Shown: positions 6,025 through 9,848 of the stretch, piece by piece
Layout: each line of letters starts with the position of its first letter
How positions within the stretch are numbered: the stretch's first letter is position 1
Assembly: GCA_034434895.1 (NCBI GenBank)
Contig: DAOTYI010000256.1
Coordinates: forward strand, 1 to 9,848
Reading direction: 5' to 3'
DNA from: DAOTXL01 sp034434895
Lineage (GTDB): Bacteria > Chloroflexota > Anaerolineae > JAAYZQ01
DNA: 9,848 nucleotides
Program-made: the position numbers and the translations under genes
Notes under the pieces: generated by a model
Told to the model about the DNA's origin: nothing
Databases searched by the model: none
What the model saw: the letters and a program-made list of their open reading frames with translations, nothing else

Positions 6025-7589
6025 GCCTGGGTTCAATGGGACACCGCCCTCTGAGTGAGCTGATCGCCGCCCTGCCCCACGCCGGGGTGCAGGGCAACAC
6101 CGACATCTTGATCGCGGCCATCACCAACGACTCGCGGCAGGTGCAACCTGGCAGCCTGTTTGTCGCCTATCGCGGGGTGGCTGTGGACGGGCACGATTTT
6201 ATCCCCCAGGCCCTGGCCAACGGCGCGGCGGCGATTGTGGCGGAGAGACGGCTCGATGGTCTGCCGGTCCCCCTCATCGTCGTGCCCGACGGGCGGGAGG
6301 CGCTGGCTCATCTGGCTGCGGCCTGGCACGGCTTCCCGGCGCGCAGGTTGACTATCGTCGGCGTGACCGGCACCGACGGCAAGACCACCACCTGCACCCT
6401 GCTGCACAGCATCCTGACCGCTGCCGGTCGCCGCGCCGGGCTGATCACCACCGTCAACGCCCTCATCGGCGAGCAGGTGTTCGACACCGGCCTGCACACC
6501 ACCACCCCCGATGCCCCCGACATCCAGCGTTACCTGGCGGCGATGGTCGAGGCGGGGCTGGAGATGGCGGTGCTGGAGGTCACCTCTCACGGCCTGGAGC
6601 AGCATCGGGTCACCGCCTGCGACTTTGACGTGGCGGTCGTGACCAATGTCACCCACGAACACCTGGACCTCCACGGCAGCCTGGAAGCCTATCAACAGGC
6701 CAAGGCCAGGCTCTTCCACCACCTGAGCGCCGGGTATCGCAAGCCGGGCGTGCCCAAAGTAGCGGTCCTCAACGCCGACGATGACTCGTACCGCTATCTG
6801 CGCCCCATCCCTGCCGACCGGCATCTGAGCTATTCGATTGAGGGTCAGGCCGACCTGGTTGCCACGGCCATCCGCCACTCGCCGGGAGAAACCCGCTTTC
6901 TCGTCCGCTCGCCCCAGGCCGGGTTTGAGCTGCGGACGGCACTGGTCGGCGACTATAACCTGTCCAACATCCTGGCGGCAACGGGCGCGGCGTTGGCGCT
7001 GGAGGTGCCGGTGCCGGCCATCCAGCAGGGGGTGTGGGCGGTCAGGGGGGTCATCGGCCGCATGGAGCGGGTGGAGGAGGGGCAGGATATCATCGCCCTG
7101 GTGGATTTTGCCCACACACCCAATGCCCTGCAACGGGCTTTGGAGACCGCCCGTACCCTCACAGCGGGCCGCGTCATCGCCGTCTTTGGCTGCGCCGGCG
7201 AGCGTGACCGGCAGAAACGGGCGTGGATGGGCGCGATCGGCGCCCGCCTGGCCGATGTGACGGTCCTGACCGCCGAGGACCCCCGCCGTGAGTCGCTGGA
7301 GGCCATCCTGGATGAGATGGCACGGGGGGCAGAGGAGGCCGGCGCCGTCGAGGGCAAGAGCTACTTCCGCGTGCCCGACCGGGCGGAAGCGATCCGGTTC
7401 GCCGTGAACCTGGCCCGTCCCGGCGACCTGGTCATCTGCTGCGGGAAGGGGCACGAGCAATCGTTGTGCTACGGCACGGTCGAAACACCGTGGAGCGAGC
7501 ACCAGGCGTTGCGAGCGGCCCTGCGATCGCTGACCCGCCGACCCGCCGACCCGCCTACCCGCCAACTCGCTGACTCGCCGACGCGCTGA
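6021..7589 (+). CDS. murE: MurE-type Mur ligase (UDP-MurNAc-tripeptide synthetase family)
   Basis: Members add the third amino acid to UDP-MurNAc-L-Ala-D-Glu in peptidoglycan synthesis, using ATP. The three-domain order is intact. The N-terminal UDP-binding part has TNDSRQVQPGSLFVA (35-49). The central ATPase has P-loop GVTGTDGKTTT (114-124), HTTTPDAP (159-166), LEVTSHGLEQHR (185-196), THEHLDLHG (211-219) and the AKARLF lysine expected to be carbamylated (K228). The C-terminal part has GDYNLSNILAA (310-320), VDFAHTPNAL (361-370) and GKGHE (475-479). The position of the DNPR specificity motif reads EDPR (419-422), so the third amino acid cannot be assigned firmly. TTG at 6021 shares TTGA with the ATPase stop and has GGAG 5 nt upstream; ATG at 6036 is the alternative. 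The last residues (about 504-522) are encoded by an octamer repeat and look like an appended tail. It is not in a division/cell-wall cluster, so it could be a second copy or a relative with another substrate. Confidence 0.88.
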   Translation: MSLGSMGHRPLSELIAALPHAGVQGNTDILIAAITNDSRQVQPGSLFVAYRGVAVDGHDFIPQALANGAAAIVAERRLDGLPVPLIVVPDGREALAHLAAAWHGFPARRLTIVGVTGTDGKTTTCTLLHSILTAAGRRAGLITTVNALIGEQVFDTGLHTTTPDAPDIQRYLAAMVEAGLEMAVLEVTSHGLEQHRVTACDFDVAVVTNVTHEHLDLHGSLEAYQQAKARLFHHLSAGYRKPGVPKVAVLNADDDSYRYLRPIPADRHLSYSIEGQADLVATAIRHSPGETRFLVRSPQAGFELRTALVGDYNLSNILAATGAALALEVPVPAIQQGVWAVRGVIGRMERVEEGQDIIALVDFAHTPNALQRALETARTLTAGRVIAVFGCAGERDRQKRAWMGAIGARLADVTVLTAEDPRRESLEAILDEMARGAEEAGAVEGKSYFRVPDRAEAIRFAVNLARPGDLVICCGKGHEQSLCYGTVETPWSEHQALRAALRSLTRRPADPPTRQLADSPTR

Positions 7590-7647
7590 CTCGCCGACTC
7601 GCTGACTCGCCGACCCGCCGACCCGCTGACTCGCCAACTCGCTGACT
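7528..7647. repeat. Octamer tandem array, 15 units (CGCTGACT/CGCCGACC)
   Basis: Fifteen consecutive 8-bp units run without interruption from 7528 to 7647. Units vary only at a few positions: CGC(T/C)(G/T/A)AC(C/T/G). The array begins inside the Mur ligase gene, supplies its TGA stop (7587-7589) from a CGCTGACT unit, and fills the gap to within about 15 bp of the permease ribosome-binding site. Because 8 is not a multiple of 3, the translated part cycles through all frames. Confidence 0.95.
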
Positions 7648-7674
7648 CATCTTCAGTGCAAAGGGGAGGCATTC

Positions 7675-9213
7675 ATGAATCTGTTTGCCGTCCTGCTGGC
7701 CCTATCACCGGTGATCGTGATCTTTTTGCTGCTGACCCTGCGCCACACGGCGGCCGACACAGCAGGCATGATCGGGTGGGTCATCACCGTATTGGTGGCC
7801 TGGCTCTATTTCAAAACGCCGCCGGGCATCATCCTGCAGGCCAGCCTGGCCGGGATTGTCGCCTCGTTGCCCATTTCGCTGGTGGTGGCGACCTCGATCT
7901 TGCAGGTAACGGTCATGATCGAAACGGGGGCCATCGCCCGCATCGTGGCCCTGATCAAGAGCGTGGCTGTGGGTGACCAGGCGGTGCAGATCATGCTCAT
8001 CAATGTGGGCTTCGGCACCCTGTTGACGGCCCTGGGCGCGGTGCCGGTCTCGATCCTGCCCCCGATCATGATCGCCCTGGGCTATCCCCCCTTTGCCGCC
8101 ATCGCCCTGCCGGCTATCGGCTACGACGCGCTGTGCACCTATGCCCTGTTGGGCATCCCCGTCGTCGTCTTTGCCGGTTTTGTCGGCCTGCCGGTGAGCC
8201 AGGCGGGGGGGTATTTTGCGCGCTTTATGCCGGTCATCAGCTCCTGTATCGCCCTGGGGATGCTGTGGCTGGTAGGGCGTGGGGCGATGCTGCGGCGAGG
8301 TCTGGTGCCGGCCCTGTTGGCCGGGCTGACGGCCGGGCTGGTGTGTATCGGCATGACTGCGGCCAATATGGTCACCTTGACCGGCATCGCTGCCGGGCTG
8401 GCCGTCATTGTCGTGATGCTGGCCTACCTCAAACTGCGGGGCAGGCCCCTGAACGAGCGCACCGTTCCGGGCCTGGCCGCCGGGCCGCGGCTACCGCTGT
8501 GGGCTGCCATCTCGCCCTGGGCGTTGCTGACCCTCTTTGCCCTGCTGGTCAACGCCCCCTTTTCCCCCTTTTTCGACCTGACCTTCAACCGCTGGGCTGT
8601 GCCGGTCAGGATCATCCCCGGCGCTCCAGAAAAGGTGCGGCCTTTGTGGCAGGCTTATTTCTGGATCCTGGTCAGCACGCTGCTGGCCCTGCCGCTGCTC
8701 AGGCCCACGCGGGCCCAGATCACAACCTCACTGCGCAGGTGGCTGAAGCGGGCGCCACGGCCGGTGCTGGCTGCTGCCATCTTTTTCGCCATCGCCTATG
8801 TCATCAACCATTCGGGCAAAAGGGCTGACTGGACGCTGGTCGAGCCCACGCGCAACATGGTCTATCTCCTGGCCACGGCGGCGGCGGCCGCTTTTGGCAA
8901 ACTCTACCCCTCTATCGCCCCCTTCCTGGGCCTGCTGGGCGGATTCATCAGCGGTTCCGAGACCTCCTCCATCGCCATGCTGACTGCCCTGCACCGACAG
9001 ACGGCAGAGCGGATCGGCGCGGACGGGTTGCTCATCGCCGCTGCCAGCGGCATCGGCGGTGGGCTGGCCAGCGTCATCTCGCCGGCCAAACTGCAAAACG
9101 CCTCGGCGGCGATTGACCACATCGGTGAGGAAGCGCAGGTGTTGCGCCAGACCTTCTGGATCGCCCTGCTCATCACCGCCGTGGTGGCAGCGATGGCGCT
9201 GCTGTGGGCATAA
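7675..9213 (+). CDS. lctP: L-lactate permease (LctP/LldP family)
   Basis: This 512-aa, highly hydrophobic protein has about 12-14 predicted membrane segments, and its length is close to the 530-560 aa usual for the family. LctP-family proteins import L-lactate, glycolate or related 2-hydroxy acids with protons across the cytoplasmic membrane. Signatures are present near the end: GGFISGSETSS (422-432), the equivalent of the family's G-x-F-x-SGS-(D/E)-TSS, and SPAKLQNASAAIDHIGEE (469-486), corresponding to the SPQ-x-I-A-x-A-x-A stretch. The early region QVTVMIETGAIARI (77-90) also fits. Substitutions of SPQ by SPA and of the usual SGSDT by SGSET could signal a different acid. ATG at 7675 follows GGGGAGG with 5 nt spacing. 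The gene stands 85 nt after the Mur ligase stop and is followed after 21 nt by a small membrane protein. No lactate dehydrogenase genes are nearby, so the physiological substrate is inferred from family only. Confidence 0.85.
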   Translation: MNLFAVLLALSPVIVIFLLLTLRHTAADTAGMIGWVITVLVAWLYFKTPPGIILQASLAGIVASLPISLVVATSILQVTVMIETGAIARIVALIKSVAVGDQAVQIMLINVGFGTLLTALGAVPVSILPPIMIALGYPPFAAIALPAIGYDALCTYALLGIPVVVFAGFVGLPVSQAGGYFARFMPVISSCIALGMLWLVGRGAMLRRGLVPALLAGLTAGLVCIGMTAANMVTLTGIAAGLAVIVVMLAYLKLRGRPLNERTVPGLAAGPRLPLWAAISPWALLTLFALLVNAPFSPFFDLTFNRWAVPVRIIPGAPEKVRPLWQAYFWILVSTLLALPLLRPTRAQITTSLRRWLKRAPRPVLAAAIFFAIAYVINHSGKRADWTLVEPTRNMVYLLATAAAAAFGKLYPSIAPFLGLLGGFISGSETSSIAMLTALHRQTAERIGADGLLIAAASGIGGGLASVISPAKLQNASAAIDHIGEEAQVLRQTFWIALLITAVVAAMALLWA

Positions 9214-9234
9214 GTCCCAGGCCGAGAGAAGACC

Positions 9235-9723
9235 ATGGATGCCTGGTTCAAAGTTGTCCTCGGCACCATTGTTTTTGCGGCAGGCACGATCCTGCTCCTG
9301 TTTGTTGGCGCCTTGCTCTTTGCACGCTCTATACAGCGGAAAACGCATGATATGGGGGTGATCCACAAACAGCTTGTAGAACTTTCAAAACAACACCAGG
9401 ATGCGGCTTCGCGCTGGCTCAGGAGGCGAATGCTTCTGAGCTTCGTTACAATCGCATTGATAATTCTCGCTCTGCTCAACAGGCAGTGGTACCTGTTCCT
9501 GGCAATCCTGATCATGTTGCCGCTCGGCCTCATTCTCCATGGCCTGGAAATAATGAACCTGAAATATGTATTGGTCAGCCTTCCGCTTCGGCCTTTACGC
9601 TTACTCACCGGGGATGTGGCGATGCGATACGGAAAGATCATGCTCGTCGCCGGTCTGGTCTTGCTAGTTCTATGCATATTACTGGCAATTTCAGCTTCTG
9701 TATTTCCTATTCCAACCAGATGA
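9235..9723 (+). CDS. Small four-helix membrane protein, unknown function
   Basis: The 162-aa protein is predicted to cross the membrane about four times (near residues 8-30, 66-82, 85-105 and 134-153). A charged loop between helices 1 and 2 (RSIQRKTHDMG through ASRWLRRR, about 31-65) is helical and probably cytoplasmic; another basic stretch, RPLRLLTGD, lies at about 119-127. I recognise no family. ATG at 9235 follows GAGAGAAG at 3 nt spacing and the gene starts 21 nt after the permease stop, so it is likely the last gene of the unit. Its base composition is visibly more AT-rich than the neighbouring genes and its codons less GC-biased, which could mean later acquisition or simply relaxed constraint. 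It could be an accessory of the permease, but that is guesswork. Confidence 0.7.
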   Translation: MDAWFKVVLGTIVFAAGTILLLFVGALLFARSIQRKTHDMGVIHKQLVELSKQHQDAASRWLRRRMLLSFVTIALIILALLNRQWYLFLAILIMLPLGLILHGLEIMNLKYVLVSLPLRPLRLLTGDVAMRYGKIMLVAGLVLLVLCILLAISASVFPIPTR

Positions 9724-9796
9724 ACGTGTGGTGAAGAATCGGGGGTAGATTTTTATCTCGACAATGTTAACATAAATGGCAGCCAGGGTGGACCTC

Positions 9797-9848
9797 ACCC
9801 CATCCCCCAACCCCCTTCCCCTCTCCGCCGCGGAGAGGGGATGGGGGC
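9797..9848. repeat. Palindromic C/G-run repeat, cut by the window end
   Basis: CCCCTCTCCG (9818-9827) and CGGAGAGGGG (9831-9840) form a perfect 10-bp stem with a 3-nt loop. Flanking CCCCATCC (9798-9805) is the inverse complement of GGATGGGG (9839-9846). This kind of C-run, purine-rich palindrome is common as a dispersed intergenic repeat in several bacterial phyla. It lies about 75 bp after the last gene; between them I see no gene and no clear terminator. Its right end is outside the window. Confidence 0.7.

Noticed and set aside
6033..7637. Long minus-strand open frame (534 codons) opposite the Mur ligase
   Set aside because: The plus strand carries all Mur ligase motifs. The minus frame gives low-complexity Arg/Gly/Gln sequence and a repeat-derived start.
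7528..7647. CRISPR array
   Set aside because: The units are 8 bp, directly adjacent and without spacers, so this is a simple tandem repeat.
9724..9796. Possible intrinsic terminator after the last gene (AGATTTTTATCT near 9748)
   Set aside because: The stem would be only four A/T-rich base pairs; too weak to call.

Overview
The window is GC-rich, tightly packed bacterial DNA. It carries two transcription units that diverge from a repeat-rich intergenic region around 2.75-3.0 kb. The style suggests a Chloroflexota bacterium of the Anaerolineae/Caldilineae kind: a membrane 7TM-GAF-HTH regulator, scattered short palindromic repeats and short-unit tandem arrays. That placement is inference from style, not from a marker gene.

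Left unit, minus strand (about 2777 down to 200): a sigma70-type promoter (TTGCCT-17 bp-TACAAT) reads into a GNAT N-acetyltransferase. After a 33-nt gap follows a 653-aa membrane protein with about nine transmembrane segments, a GAF-like region and a C-terminal helix-turn-helix, but no histidine kinase core. Beyond its stop codon lies an elaborate nested palindrome (4-159) closed by a 13-bp terminal inverted repeat.

Central region (2755-3489): this holds two copies of an 84-90 bp palindromic repeat. It also holds a compact transcription unit with an exact-consensus promoter (TTGACA-17-TATAAT), a strong Shine-Dalgarno site, a 37-codon single-pass membrane microprotein, a structured 3' region and an intrinsic terminator. 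The U-tract of that terminator touches the -35 box of the next promoter, which again reads TTGCCT-17-TACAAT.

Right unit, plus strand (3325 to 9723): a HerA/FtsK-type ATPase with a long coiled-coil C-terminal half overlaps the start of a MurE-type Mur ligase (TTGA overlap). An L-lactate permease family transporter and a small four-helix membrane protein follow. A 15-unit octamer array (7528-7647) encodes the last residues of the Mur ligase, supplies its stop codon and fills the gap up to the permease ribosome-binding site. The window ends inside another palindromic repeat (9797-9848).

How the genes might work together: the ATPase and Mur ligase are probably translationally coupled, and the last three genes lie close on one strand, so co-transcription from 3325-3353 is likely. 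A shared pathway is not evident. The least explained items are the microprotein unit, the ATPase/Mur ligase pairing, the kinase-less membrane regulator, the nested palindrome and the octamer array. No RNA genes of known class, CRISPR arrays, transposases or phage genes were seen.
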